Below are positions 13,776-26,954 of a stretch of DNA of 64,000 nucleotides, piece after piece. Origin of the DNA: Allodiplogaster sudhausi (lineage: Eukaryota > Nematoda > Chromadorea > Rhabditida > Diplogasteridae). Both the position numbers and the translations under genes were made by a program. Under the pieces are notes generated by a model, which worked only from the letters and a program-made list of their open reading frames with translations, made no database searches and was not told the origin of the DNA. Location of the stretch: the NCBI GenBank assembly GCA_945643635.1, contig CALZFC010000356.1, positions 2,674,501 through 2,738,500 on the forward strand. Direction: 5' to 3'. Position 1 is the stretch's first letter, and each line of letters starts with the position of its first letter.

Positions 13776-14413
13776 CAGTCCCGCCCAGGATCTTGGTACC
13801 AAGGAGCGATCGGATGCATCGGAGGGATCCAAATGCATCCTCGTTAATAACTATTGTTCAAGGGAAAATAAAAATATTTGAAATGGTACATTAGGTTGCT
13901 TATAGAGAGCTGATGCTACTGTTAAAAAAGCAATAATTTCTTATCATTTGATAAGAAGTTAAAGACTTGCAAAGTACACACAATCAAAAATGTGTTGTTA
14001 ACCGGCACTTGCTGTTGAAAACTGATTACATAATTAGATTTAGAATCGTAAGGCGAATCTTTACATCATATGAGCATGCATGATAAAGTCTGATTTATCG
14101 ATTTCCGTTATCAATGATAAAATCTCTACTTTTATTATTTGGGGATGTGGGTAGAGACAAAATAATGGTATAGGAGAAATTTCTTTGAAAAACATTAAAA
14201 ATGAAATTTTTTATAACCAAAAACTGATAACTTCTTATCAAGTGATAAAAAATTATTGCTTTTTTAACAGCAGCATCCGCTCTCTGTAAGCAACCTAATG
14301 TACCATTTAAAATATTTTTATTTTCCCTTGAATAATAGTTATTAACGAGGATGCATTTGGATCCCTCCTATGCATCCGATCCCTCCTTGGTACCAAGATC
14401 CTGGGCGGGACTG
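13776..14413. mobile_element. Tc1/mariner-type foldback element, short copy
   Basis: This is a second member of the family at 791-1902, with the same terminal inverted repeats and flanking TA (13774-13775 and 14414-14415). At 638 bp it lacks most of the long copy's middle. The left arm is interrupted near 13960, where it jumps toward the centre, so it is an internal deletion derivative. The matching uninserted sequence is at about 6061-6110. Confidence 0.8.
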
Positions 14414-14414
14414 T

Positions 14415-14667
14415 ACATAATTTTGTAATTATTGATTTATTGAAATATATATTGATTCTCGATTGATTTTCTCTACTTTTGCAGTCAAAGCAATGCATCT
14501 CTTCCACTTTCTTCGCTGAAAGAGAGGTCGACAGCGTGTCTTCCTGTCGTTCTATCGCCTTCGCTCACTGACCTCCCTGTAGGTCGCTCTTGTAGGGACC
14601 ATTTGAATCAACGATTTCTGCCCGTCAGACGAGCAAGATGACAAACGAGCGCACTGGTTTACCCCTC

Positions 14668-14705
<38 letters not shown>

Positions 14706-15462
14706 TCTCTCTCTCTCTCGGTTTCTCTGTCTCGCTCTCGGTCTTATTCATTCTCGTTCTCTCAAACGAACCATCGCTATTTTCTCTTGCCCCAGGGTAA
14801 ACATAAACTTGAGAAACAGCAAAGGCTGCATACGAAACAATGCGCTTATAAATGTCGTAACAATGTCAGTAGATGTGTATCTCTATCGCACTCTTTGACA
14901 ATGGATAATTCTATTAAAAATAAGAAATGGAAAATTAAAATACTTTGTTGGAAATTGTTTTGGATATTGTGAGTATGCTGCGAACTTCAAGAAGAGATTA
15001 ACTTACTTCAATTTTATATTGTAATCGGTTTCCATGAGTTAGACTTCTGTGATCACATGTGATGTTTAGTCCCTGCCTTTCAGGTGAATGGGCGGTAGAG
15101 AACCGCCGGGTCACACTGATAGAAGTAAAATAAGATTTTTTTAATTAAATTTTTCGGAATATGAATAATTTAGGTATAATAATTTTAACTATTATTTTCT
15201 TTAAATAATTTCTAAAAGGTTTGTCTTTCTCTTATCCAGTTTTAGAGCACAGCCCGAGCTGGCTGACACTGTTCGAGGACCGCACGTGTTTTTCACTTGG
15301 ACTTAACCATATATTGACGCCATAATAAATTGTAATCGAGTAATAAAATTTCAGAAACAAGCTCGCTTTGTATTTGAAATTACCGTATTGTGGGACCTTC
15401 GCTTAAATTGAGCCACGTTTTGCGAAAGTTATGAACATAACGCTGCTTTAAAGAGGGATAAT

Positions 15463-15501
<39 letters not shown>

Positions 15502-15532
15502 TGAAAGAGAGAGTGAAAGAGAGACATGAGAG

Positions 15533-15572
<40 letters not shown>

Positions 15573-18500
15573 AAGAACGAGAGAAAGGGAGAGAGACAAG
15601 AGAGAAAAAGAGATCGAAGGAGAGAAAGAGAGAGAGGGAGAGGCAAGAGAGAAAACAAACCGCGGCTTTGTATTTGGAATTACCGTATTAATTTTCTCCA
15701 TAGCAATACGCGCGCGCCATTCAAAATCACGAGTGCGTAAAAAATCTATCATTTCGCATCGATAAAAGTAACAGGAAAAGTGTTTGTACGGAATATTAAT
15801 AATTTTCGTTTTGTTTCATTTCAAATCATATTTGCTTTTAACTAATTTTTGAAAAAGCAAGTTTGGCGTTTAAAAAAGATGCAAATTGTTCATATTCATG
15901 GTTCTCACATCTTCCCTCTTTCTCCCTAGAACTATGATGAGTGGGCGGGGCATCTGATGGGCGGAGCCTATAGCCTCTGCTCGCCCGCTGGCGGCGGCTC
16001 CCTGTCCTCGGCCGGAGTGAGAGAGAGAGAGGTAGAGAGAGACAGAGACATAGAGAGAGGGAGTGGGAGAGGAAAAAGAGAGAGAAAGAGAGAGAGAGAG
16101 ATCAGAGAGAGTGAGTGTTGTCCAGGAAGAATGAGGAAAGGAGTGAGGAGATGGAGAGAGAGAGAGAGAGAGAGAGAAAGCAAGAGGGAATGAGAAAAAG
16201 ATTGAAGAGAGAGAGAGAGAGAGACGGAGAGAGAGAGAGTCCGGAAGAGATGAAGGGCGAGTGGAAACGAGAGAACGAAAACTGAGTTTCCAGAATAATC
16301 TGATTTTCGCACAATAGCGACAACTGGACGACGCAGTGATCTTCAACGAACAGCGGCGTAGGAGAAGGACAGCGATATAATGTTTCTCATTCCCTCCCTC
16401 TCTCCCTCTGAATCTTGGTCTGTATCTCTGGCTCCCTATGTATGTCTTTCTGCCTCTCTGTCTCTGCCTGTCTCTTACCGTATTGTGGATTCCCGGTCAA
16501 GAACCCGATACGAAGGAGTTTTTTTTTACAAAAAAAAAATATGATTAAGTATCTTTTAGCTTAATTTTTCTCTGATCTCTCGCAATGAGATAATTTCCTG
16601 AACTTTTTTTTGCCATTATAATAGTGCGGAGTTCTCTCAAGTAAGTACTTTAAAAGTTCAAAGCTCTGGAAGTACTTATTCCCAAAGGAAACGGTTGGTT
16701 TCAACTTTAAATTTATCTTCGTGATAACGAGAAGTTTAGTAGACGTCTTCAATAAAATGCTTTCACACTCTCACATTCTCTTTCTACCCGTACCTTTCTC
16801 CAACTCTCTCACACTATTTCTCTTTCCTTTATGTTTGCTCTCTCTTTCTCTATGACTCTTTCCATCCGTCTTTCTCTCTCTATCTCTCTCCTTTCTGAAT
16901 CTCTCATATACCCCGATCCTCTAAACATTCCGCTGATCTTTCTCTGCGATAGCTCTTCGATTGATCAACTCTTCTCGCTGAGATCTGCAGAAGGATCCTT
17001 CCCGTCAGGAAATGACAACTCTATGAAGTGTCCTTCAAAAGAAGCACAAGCATATTGAATATGTGTGTCGAGAAAATCAATAAAAGATCAATTCTGATTG
17101 TATAAAATACTTTAGGAAATGAGATTTAGGAAAAGCGGAAGAAGTAATATGAGCAAAATGCATTGTATTTTTTTCAAGCTACAAGACTTGAAGAAGTCAA
17201 AATTTTTCAAAAATTAATCTAATGCAATTATGATTTAAAATGATAATACCTACATTATTCATATTATATGAAACTTGTATGTATTGAAAACTTTTATCTC
17301 GTCTCTTCAATAAATTCGAAATGAATAAGAAATGTCCTGGTGGTTTTCTACCGTCCTTTCACCTGAAAGGCAGGGGCTAAAAATAACACCTGATTCATAA
17401 TTTTCTCCATCCTGATTAATAAATATAGAGTAATATGGAATACACATAGTTAAAAACGGTGGCGAATCGGTTCATTGACAATTCATAACGCATAATGGCA
17501 CTGAACGCATGTTGATTTCTTAAAAAAACATTTGTGTAACGATATTCAGTCACTGGCTCTCTATCTACAATCAATGCAAGTGAAAAGCACGGCTTGCCGC
17601 AGTCTCACTTTGCATGCTGAGGAAGGAAGAGGCATTTATGACTCGTCGCGGTGAAGACCTCCCGATTCTCCGCCCGCTCGATTACAATTGATTAATAAAT
17701 ATTCGCAATATTTTATAACTAGCTAATTGACACGCTCAAGAGAGAGAGAGAAGATATGAGCACCACGACTGAGGAAGAGCTACAAGTATGGCTAAATATT
17801 TCGGTTAAAAATAACGTCTTAGAATTCGATATATGGTGGAAAATTTTAAAGAAATTTGCAGATCTTTATGAGTTTCTAAAATTAATTAAAAGCAGCTAAG
17901 ATTTAAAATGGTGATACCACAATTATTCATACTCCATGAACCTTATATTTATTGAAACTCTTTTTTCCCGCACTTTTATCAACGCGAATTGCAGGTGAAA
18001 TGTCTCGGTGGTTTTTGTGCGGTTCAGTCACCTGAAAGGCAGGGGCCAAAAATCACATCTGATATACTATTTTGTATGTATTTAGAATAACTTATTTTAT
18101 AAAATCATATGCAGCGGAGGGATACAGTGTGGAATAGTCCAGGGAAATTGTGCGGCCTTCATGGCGCTGGCGAGGAGGGGAGGGGGAGAAAGAGAAGAGA
18201 AGAGAGAGAGAGAGAGAGACGATAGAGGGAGAGAGAGAAAGCGAGAAAGGGAAACGTGGAATGTGAGAGACACTCGGTAGAGAAGGAGAACAAAATATGC
18301 GTGTTTGATGGATAGTACATAAGATACAAGATGATTAAAAGCACTAAATGAGAAAAGCAATTAGCGGGACAGGTATGCATTATCTTGAAAGATTCAACGA
18401 ATAATCCAGTTATCAATGTCGAGGGGGCCGTCGCCGGCTTAGGAACTCGAGCATCCCGCCAAAGACTCGCGTCTGAAGAGCGCCTGAGGCACGGAGAAGC

Positions 18501-19050
18501 GGAGGCACATCAGCTTTATTTACAAATTATCGTGCCACTCAACTCGACTCGGAATAACTTGCACGCTCATCGCCGTGTGTGCTGCAGCCGACTCAGATGA
18601 ATGAGGAGTTGGAACAAAAATAAAAATATTTTAAATCGTTTCCATATTTAAAAAAAATCCACAGTCAAAACACTCGATCGAGCCATCTCCGCTGGGAATT
18701 TAAAAAAAAAACACAAAATTTATTATCATATTCTTCGATCGCTCATGTAGTTACCAAAAGAGAAATACGCTGCCTCAATATCTGTAGTGAATGCAAGTGA
18801 CAAGCACCGGGCACGACTCGCCCCATTCTCAATTTGCCCGCTGAGGCAAAAAGAGACATTTATGACTCGTCGGCGTGAAGACCTATTTAGATGCGCCGCC
18901 ATATTTACTGGCTAATTATTACGCTCAATAGAGTCAGAGAGAGAGACAGAGAGAAAGAGAGATAGAGAGATAGAGAGAGAGACAGAGAGATACAGAGAGA
19001 GAGAGAGTGAGAGAGAGAGAAGATATGAGTACCACGACAGCGGAAGAGCT
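14415..19050. repeat. dispersed repeat units with GA/CT tracts, no gene
   Basis: Core copies are near 15071 (plus), 17355 and 18025 (minus). Microsatellites lie at 14668-14760, 15455-15655, 16015-16245, 18190-18245 and 18935-19020. The segment 16560-16760 preserves an empty insertion site of the Tc1-type family. ORFs through the GA tracts are low-complexity shadows. Confidence 0.75.
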
Positions 19051-19051
19051 A

Positions 19052-19258
19052 CAGTACCGCCCAACAACCAGGTCATCTCATGAAATCTGGCAATCTAGAC
19101 ATTCTAATATTTGATTATGGTAAAACTGAAGCTCCTGAATCCAAATATGCAAACCAAATCTAGATGCGTTCGTCGAGGAACGCACAATTTGCTCGGACAT
19201 TTTGGAACTTTCCGAAAGTTCCGAAAGTTCCTGCACCCCTGGTTGTTGGGCGGTACTG
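19052..19258. mobile_element. 207-bp Tc1/mariner-type MITE
   Basis: Terminal inverted repeats begin CAGTACCGCCCAACAACCAGG at the left and are complemented at the right, with a TA on each side (19050-19051 and 19259-19260). The uninserted paralogue at 25800-25870 has one TA at the matching place. The first bases resemble the foldback family at 791-1902, but the interior is unrelated. Too short to code for anything. Confidence 0.82.
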
Positions 19259-19434
19259 TACAAGAAAGGCTAAATATTTGGGCAAAAATAACGTCTTAGT
19301 ATTCTATATTCGGTAGAAAATGTTATTTTTTTTATAAATTTGGTAGAAAATGTCGCATCTTTCCTCGCTTTCTCACTCCTTAAATTTTGTTCTCCGTATC
19401 CCTCTTCATCCACTTCCCATTTCTTCTCCCCACC

Positions 19435-19500
19435 ATCCTCTCTCTCCCTGTCTCTCTCTTCCATCTCTCCGTTTTCTCGCTTTCTCTCCCTTCTCTCTCT
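19435..19500. repeat. CT-rich tract
   Basis: A short imperfect (CT)n tract with a larger counterpart at 26010-26110 in paralogous DNA. The segment 19261-19534 as a whole matches 25840-26140. Confidence 0.7.
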
Positions 19501-19534
19501 CCCTTCCGCCCTGGAGCGGGTGCTGCAGCACCTG

Positions 19535-21412
19535 CCGCGCGATTAATCTTACGTTGTGTCAATGACACGTCGTCGACAAACAGTCATGACCAATTTGTAC
19601 GTCATTGACACCGGTCAATGACAGAAAACAAATCTGCCTATCTTAATACACATGGGTCGCGACCTGTCCAGCATGTGTCATTGACACGGTCATGACCGCA
19701 GGGCAATAATTTGGTGGTCATGTCCACTCGGATGCCACCCATAGTCATGACCAAAGCGAGATAGTACACTTTAGTGAGAGATGCAGAGCGACACGCTCAT
19801 GGATATGACCCTGGGTCATGACCGAATTCATCATTTCAACTGAATGTGTGACCCAGTGATCGCTTTTTACCATAATTTTTAAAAGAATTTCATTTGTCAG
19901 CCAGCGATCAGTCTTAAATCTTTTTGAATGTTGTTGTTTTGCAGCTTAATTTCTGTTATCACCGAGTTATTTGTACTTCATTTTAACAGGCTGTCGTAGC
20001 CCGCACTCTCGGGCGAGCAACAATCACAATTGCTCCGCGAAAGTCCGAATAGGAACTTTCTGAATATGCTTGCGCAATTGTGGCGGTTTTTCCTACCGTT
20101 TTTTTGCATTTGAAAACAAAACTTAGCATAATTGATTACATTTCTTAAATCGAGAATGATGAATTTAAAAATGTTGTTGCAGAAGCTATGGCGGAGTGAT
20201 TCGCATCGGAGTGATCTCGGCAGAGGGCACCACCAGAGGTGCAAGTTGGCCCAACTTTTTTGGGCCCGGCCGGCCCTTAGGGCCTAAAATCTCGGCAAGG
20301 TCCGGCCCGCGGATTTCGGGCCCTTGAATTTTGGGCCCGGGCCGATTTTTTAAACATGTGAAATTCCTACTTCTAATTAGTCCCTTTATCATAAAAAATT
20401 TTTTTGTTCGATTTACTGCTTTCATTTATTTCATTGAAAAGCGGAATACGACTCCTAATCTGCAATATTACGTATGACCAGTACGAAATATAGCGGTCGT
20501 GAGCATGTTCGCCTACAAATTTACGAAAAATGGGCCCAATCGGGCCCAGGGCCGGGCCCTAGCTTGGGCCCGGCCCTGCTAAGCCCGGGCCTCTTGCACC
20601 TCTGGGCACCACCATCACTCTTCCGCGCGGACTATTGTGGATTCCCCACTCTGGTCACTCCCACGGCCTACCCGGCCGTTTCCAAGCAAATCACCAGCGA
20701 GTGAGGATTGCTATGATAATTCACCGTTTTAAAAGGTCATTTCATCGATTCCTCCTTTTTTAAATTCATTTTGTCGAATGGTGGGCGTATCTGTGTAATC
20801 CTTGTTTGCTATTTCTCATTTCTTTCCGTGTGAAGATAATTAAATCTTACGCAAGATAACCGGAACTAATACCAAGTAGCAGTCTTTCGCATGGTTGTCT
20901 ATGGGCTGCTTGTTCGTTTTTCGATATTACGAGCTAATGTTTTCTTCATGATTGTCAACTCTTTAAGGTTATGAGGTTGAAAATAGTATTGATAGTTGAA
21001 AGAGATCGATACACTTATATCATTCCTTAATTTCAAGTCGCCTTTCTCCTATTACGGTTCATTTCTTTCATTGCATAATGCAGAAACTTATTTCAAGTTG
21101 ACTTTTTTGTTGATGTTTCTGTTTGTTTTACGGTGATTTCAGGTTATTGAATTAACCCAATTAAAAAGGATTTAACATGTGTCTGAATTGCCTACATTTT
21201 ATTGACACGCACTCCTGAAAGAAAAAATAACCGATTAGGCATTAATCCAGATGGCATATGCGCCATTCCAACATTGGGGATTGCAAACAATGGTCATGAC
21301 CTTGGTCGTAACCATGGTCATGACCTGGTCACGACCTGTCCTGGTCACCAAAAACGGTCGTGACTGTCTGTCGACGACATGTCATTGACAGAACGTAAGA
21401 TTAATCACGCGG
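19535..21412. mobile_element. DNA transposon with palindromic subterminal motifs
   Basis: The ends are inverted repeats of about 45 bp starting CCGCG and continuing through GATTAATCTTACGTT, flanked by the direct repeat CTG (19532-19534 and 21413-21415). Paralogous sequence at 26125-26145 has one CTG and no insert. Both termini carry clusters of the palindrome GGTCATGACC and variants (19580-19830 and 21290-21365). The centre holds two short stretches preceded by acceptor-like signals (after 19989 and after 20182) that could be exon remnants, but I recognise no transposase. A hAT-type MITE at 20234-20604 interrupts it. A 3-bp duplication is shared by several superfamilies, so classification is left open. 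Confidence 0.78.
20234..20604. mobile_element. hAT-type MITE nested in the 19535-21412 element
   Basis: The termini are CAGAGGTGCAAG and its reverse complement, and the 8-bp sequence GGCACCAC is duplicated on both sides (20226-20233 and 20605-20612). A CAG-type end with an 8-bp duplication is the hAT pattern. The subterminal parts are strikingly rich in GGGCCCGG; a fragment of the same family appears at 34300-34375 and perhaps a relic at 54180-54230. It carries no ORF of interest. Confidence 0.88.
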
Positions 21413-21415
21413 CTG

Positions 21416-22314
21416 ATGCTATGAAAAGAAACCCCCCCCCCTCCGCCCTTTTAACACAGAACAACACATCGACCGCCAACCACACCAACTTCAAAATGTG
21501 CAAAGTGGAGATTGATCTGGCCATGAAAACGTTGTTTCGCATATAATTAACGAGTTCAATTATTATCCTTCTCACTGACGAACAGAAAAGTGGTTCATAA
21601 ACATAAAATAGTAAATATATCAATACATATATCCAATTTTATGTTACGTATTGTATACATTTTTATTCCGTGTTGAAGGTATTTAACTGCTATCAGGACA
21701 CCAATTATCGCATTCGATTTTTCGCCCCTACCTTTCACGTGAATGCGCGGTACAAAACCACCAGCACACTTCGCACGCATTTCACATTGATCGAGAAAAA
21801 AGCGCTTCGATAAATATTAGTTTGAATATTAATTTGAATAATTCAGGTAATATCATTTTTAATCATATTTCCTTTTAATTAATTCACCACTCGAATGCCT
21901 GACAATTTAAGTATCAATTAAAATCGATTTTAAAGATATTTTTTTACATGAAAAATTAGGTGTTATTATATTGAATCATTTTCACACTTCCTCGTCGTCC
22001 TTATATCTTCAACGAGATGAATTGCTGATCTACCATCCATCGTTCCATACGTTGATAAAATGCTCAAGCGTAAAAAGGTTTTTTTTAATCAAACGTTACA
22101 AGCAAATATGATTTAAAATGATTGTATCGAAATTAAATATTCCATGAGATTTATTTATGTAAACACATTTTCCCATTGCTTCTATCAATGCGAAATGCAT
22201 GCGAAATGTCCTGGTGGTTCTCTACCGCACATTCACCTGAAAGGCAGGGGCGAAAAATCATACGCGATTGACGTCATACAAGTGCCCCTCAGAATCAATA
22301 CTAATAAAGATTTA
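21416..22314. repeat. dispersed repeat unit copies
   Basis: Core copies are near 21726 (plus) and 22230 (minus). The left part matches 26140-26700, with shared substitutions in the core (CCTACCTTTCACGTGAATG). No gene is seen. Confidence 0.75.
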
Positions 22315-23467
22315 AGAGAGCCTCTCAGTAAGGCTCCAGTTGGCCCTGCCCTAGATGCAAGATGACGGATCCATACATTGAGAATGTGTTAGGACATGAC
22401 CAAGGACCTCTCTATTAACTTTTTGGGAAAATTTTATTTTCATAAAAATTTTCTCTACAGGAATATTTTAAAGTGTGCTAAAATTTTGAAAATTCATATC
22501 GGGCTTTAAAGTCAACATTTTTCACTATTCTTTTTTTATTCGATTTCTCGTAGAATACTTAATAAAAGTATCTCAAGACTTTCCTTCGAATAGTTTCATT
22601 TTTGATGTTAAATTTTGTCATGAATGTTTTTTTGTCATGAATTTTCGCTCGTTGAATACCTAAACCTCATTTGGATTGTTATTTCAGATTAAAGAGCATG
22701 AAAAACTGTACAAGAAACGGTCCAAGTTCAGTAAAATCTCTTTCCCAGAAGCCTCGAAAAAGAAACCCGAATAGGAGCAACTCTCACCTGAGCGAATATG
22801 GTAATCTGGTTACAACTTGCCAAATTTGACAAGCTCACAGAAGCTAAGCAGACAGTTTATTTAGCATCTTATTCTCTACAAAAAGGTGTCCATGACATTT
22901 TCATAAAACGCGCGTTTTATTGATAAAAACTTGAAAATTCAATTTTCAAACATTTTGGAAAATAGCTGAAAACCCATTTCATAAAGTATAGTGTGTACGA
23001 GCTTGCTGAAAACAATATCTCCGTAGCTGTATCTTGTAGAGCAGAAAATTGTACACAACATATAATCTCAACGCGTTATCTTGATTTCCCATTTGATACG
23101 AAAAGTTGATTTCAAATTCGCTGCTCGAGCTAAATTTGGCTTCTGGTGTCGTTTATAAATGAGTTATCTTTAGAAATCGATGTTTTCGTACAAAATAACA
23201 ATCTTTTTCATGTTCCTGGTATCGAACAACCCCTCTTGGGCAAACTTGGGGGAAATATTTTTTTTTCGACTTTTGACTTTCATTTCGCCATGGGCGGTCA
23301 AAAGTCGAAAAAAAATTTCTAAATGGGCAGAGTAATATCGGAAAAAAAATTTCCCCCAAATTTGCCCAGGATTGGTTGTTCGATACCAGGAACACGAAAA
23401 AGATTGTTATTTTGTACAAAAACATCGATTTCTAAAGTTAACTGATTTAAAAACGATACCCGAAGCC
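22315..23467. mobile_element. truncated relative of the TTAA foldback family
   Basis: The left end follows TTAA and reads GAGAGCCTCTC, like the left end of the 7115-9525 element, but the interior differs. An inner palindrome pairs 23155-23280 with 23290-23445. The expected right end is missing: at about 23467 the sequence switches into the dispersed core, which itself begins mid-motif. No transposase ORF is present. Confidence 0.6.
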
Positions 23468-23840
23468 CCTTTCAGGTGAATGCGCGGTACAAAACCACCG
23501 GGACGCCACACATGAGTGTATCCCGATCCTCCCTCTCACATCTTGTCAGGAATGTTATCTCTCCCTCCCTCACTCTTTCTCTTTGTCTCTCTCTCTCTCT
23601 CCTATTTCTCTCTTTCATTCTCTCTCTATGCTCTTCTCTCTCTCTCTCTCTCGTTCTCTCTCTCTCTCTCTCGTTCTCTCTCTCTCTCTCTCATTCCTTC
23701 TTAAGGCAGCACATTTGTTGACGGTTGGTTATTAGTGAAAATTTTTCAAAAATAAAGCGGTCTACAAATGATATAAAATATTATGCGCTGGAATTTGGAT
23801 CCCAATGTCTGGCAATTCATTCCCCTGCCTTATGCCAACT

Positions 23841-23876
<36 letters not shown>

Positions 23877-23942
23877 GGAAAGAGAAAAAGAGAGACAGAG
23901 AGAGGCGCTGAAGTTGAATTGTACAAGTGAGGAGAGATAGGC

Positions 23943-23974
<32 letters not shown>

Positions 23975-25397
23975 TTGGGAGGGAAAGAGAGAGAAAAGAG
24001 AGAAAGACAGAGAGAGACGTGAAAGAGGGAGAGAGAGAGAGAAGTGAGAAATGTGTGAAATGTTTCTATGATTTAATATATATTAACTAAATTCAATTAA
24101 TTAAGTGGGCTTTCAATCAAAAGCTTGCTAACAAGCATCATGCGGTTTCAAAAACAGGATGGTGCATACCGGCAGTGATTGCATATTATTAAAATAAAAT
24201 TTAAATCGATATGCGCGGTACCAGTGTCCTTCTATTTGAATTTGAAATGAACCGGTTAGCAACCGTTTTATCCCTATACTATCTTTCTTATTGCTCTATA
24301 TTAATTATTATTCATCGGGCACTCGTTCGCCCACAGCTTGTGATTTTTAGCACCTGCCTTTCAGGTGAATGAGCGGTACAGAACCACCAAGACATCTTGC
24401 ATGCATTTCACATTAATAAAAGTGAAGGGGGAAAGTGTTTAAATATTTGCAACTTTCATGGAATATGAATAATTTAGATACTGTCATTTAAATAACAGAT
24501 GCTTTTAGTCTGCTCCTCTCTCTCGCTCTCTCTCCCGGTTGAAATTCTCGGCAAATTTATCGTAGGATCCTACATTTAAAATTCGGAATTATTTCAACTG
24601 TCTTTATACCTACTAAATATGGAAATGAGTCTACCTAAATAATTCATATTTCAAAAAGCTTATACTAATTGATTACACTTTCCCTTCACTTTTAAGAATG
24701 CGAAATGTCCAAAAAAAAGAAAACGAAAAAAAAATCAATGGAGCACATTTATCTGAAAGGCAGGGACTAAAAATCAGATTTCATCAATGGCAAAGCATTC
24801 TACAAATATTAATTTATTAAATATCTCACCAATACAGTATTTCGATAAAAGTTGACAATTGTATTATTTTCTTTTAAATTTGTAAGTAACAACAATGACA
24901 TTGGCACCGCGCGAATTGATTTTTTTTGCACTTATTATTCTCTATCGCTCTGATTCTCTGTATGTGTCTCTCTCGGTTTATTTTCAAATGACGTCCCCTG
25001 CGGTGCTAGAGCAGACGGAATGGCGAAGAGTCCGATCAGGTAGGCTTTTGAAGCCACGCCTACCCAATTGATCTGTAGAACAGGAGTCGTTGGGTTATCA
25101 TTCCAATGGCCATAGCTTGATCTGAATTTTTAATGATAAAAATATGAAGCTAAATATTTAAAAGTTTTTGTGGTTATAACTGCTCATTCATTTGTGTTTC
25201 TTTCTCTGTCTCTCTATCTCTTTCTCTCTCTCTCTACCTCTCACTTGCTGTCTCTCTCTCTCTACCTCTCAATTGCTGTCTCTCTCTCTCTACCTCTCAC
25301 TTGCTCTCTCTCTCTCTTTTCTCTTTCTCTCTCGCTCTCTCTCTCAATCTCTCTCTCATTGTCTCTCTCTCTCTCTGTATCTCTCTCTCTCTTTCTC

Positions 25398-25430
<33 letters not shown>

Positions 25431-26009
25431 GCAGCTCTATCCGACTGTCATTGTTCGAGGCCTTGGTCGATGAGGCATGAGTATTTCAGGTGGACCTAAT
25501 TATACACTGGAAGTATTAATAAATTGTATTTTAGAGAAAAAAATTGCAGTATCAAATTCTTGCGCATCATATTTTATATCATTTGTAGAAAATTTTTCAC
25601 TCGCACTATTTCTTTAGCAACCTATTTTTTTTCGTTCTCCTACTTTCCTCATGCAGTACCGTTAGTAACGAGGTGAGAGACTGAGGATCAAGAGACAGAG
25701 AGAAAGAGAGATCAAGAGGCAAAGAGAAGGAGAAAGAAAGAGACAGAAAGAAAGAGAGAGAGATAGAGGGAGAGAGAGAGAGAGGGAGAGAAAGAGAGCG
25801 AAGATATGAGCACCACGACTGAGGAAGAGCTACAAGAATGGCTAAATATTTGGGCAAAAATAACGTCTTAGTATTCGATATTTGGTAGAAATTGTTATAT
25901 TTGGTATAAATTTAGTAGAAAATGTCGCATCTTTCCTCGCCTTCTCACTCTCTTTAAATTTCGTTCGTTCCGTATCGTTCTTCATCCACATCCCATTTCT
26001 TCTTCCCAC

Positions 26010-26048
<39 letters not shown>

Positions 26049-26881
26049 GTCTCTCTCTCTCTTCCATTTCTCCCTTTTCCCTTTTCCTCTCCCTTCTCTT
26101 TCTCTCCCTTAAGCCATGGAGCGGGTGCTGCAGCACCTGATGATAGGAAAGGAAGATCCCCCCACCTTTTAACACGGAACAACACAATGACTGCCAACCA
26201 CATCAAATTCAAATTATGCAAAGTGGCGATAGATCAGGCCATGAAAACATTGTTTCGCACAGAATTAACGAGTTCAATCATTATCTTTCTCACGGACGAA
26301 CTGAAAAGTGGTTCATAAAAATAAAATAGTGTATATATCCAATTTCATGGTATACATTTTAAATTCCATATTGTAAGTATTTATTAGTTAACTATTCTCG
26401 GGGCACAAATTATCGGATGTCATATTTCGCTCCTACCTTTCACGTGAATGAGCGGTACAAAACCACCAGGACATTTCACATTGATAGAAGTGACAAGAAA
26501 AAGTGCTTCGATAAATATTAGTTTAAATATTAAAATGAATAATTTAGGTAATATCATTTAATCATATTTTCTATTAAATAATAAAAAAAGCTTGTCTTAA
26601 TCAAGTTTTGCAATTTGGAAAATAAAGAATTTTCATATTGTCACCAATCGAATAGGAAATTTAAGTATAAATTAAAATCGATTTTAAAGATTTTTTTTTC
26701 CTGAGCGTGGTCGAACTTTCGGTTTTTTCTGCAGATCTCAGCGAGAAGTGTTGAGAGCGCATTTGAAGAGCCGACGCTGAGAAAGATCAGCGGGTACTAT
26801 AGAAAGAGCCTTTTCCTCCTTTTCTTTTTCTCTTGCTATCTCCCTCTCACTCAAATGGTGACGGCAAAGAGGCCGACTAAA

Positions 26882-26922
<41 letters not shown>

Positions 26923-26954
26923 TATTTCTCTTTATCTCTTACATTCTCTCTATA
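23468..26954. repeat. duplicated repeat block with GA/CT tracts, no gene
   Basis: Core copies are near 23468 (cut at its left edge), 24353 and 26433 (plus) and 24746 (minus, interrupted by an A-rich stretch). The block 24175-25470 is a paralogue of 6850-7110 joined to 9530-10530, lacking the foldback element between them. Microsatellites are at 23555-23695, 23843-24045, 25190-25440, 25680-25800, 26010-26110 and 26880-26945. Confidence 0.78.

Noticed and set aside
19340..19608. Several overlapping 60-73 residue ORFs
   Set aside because: They cross a CT tract and the end of a transposon.
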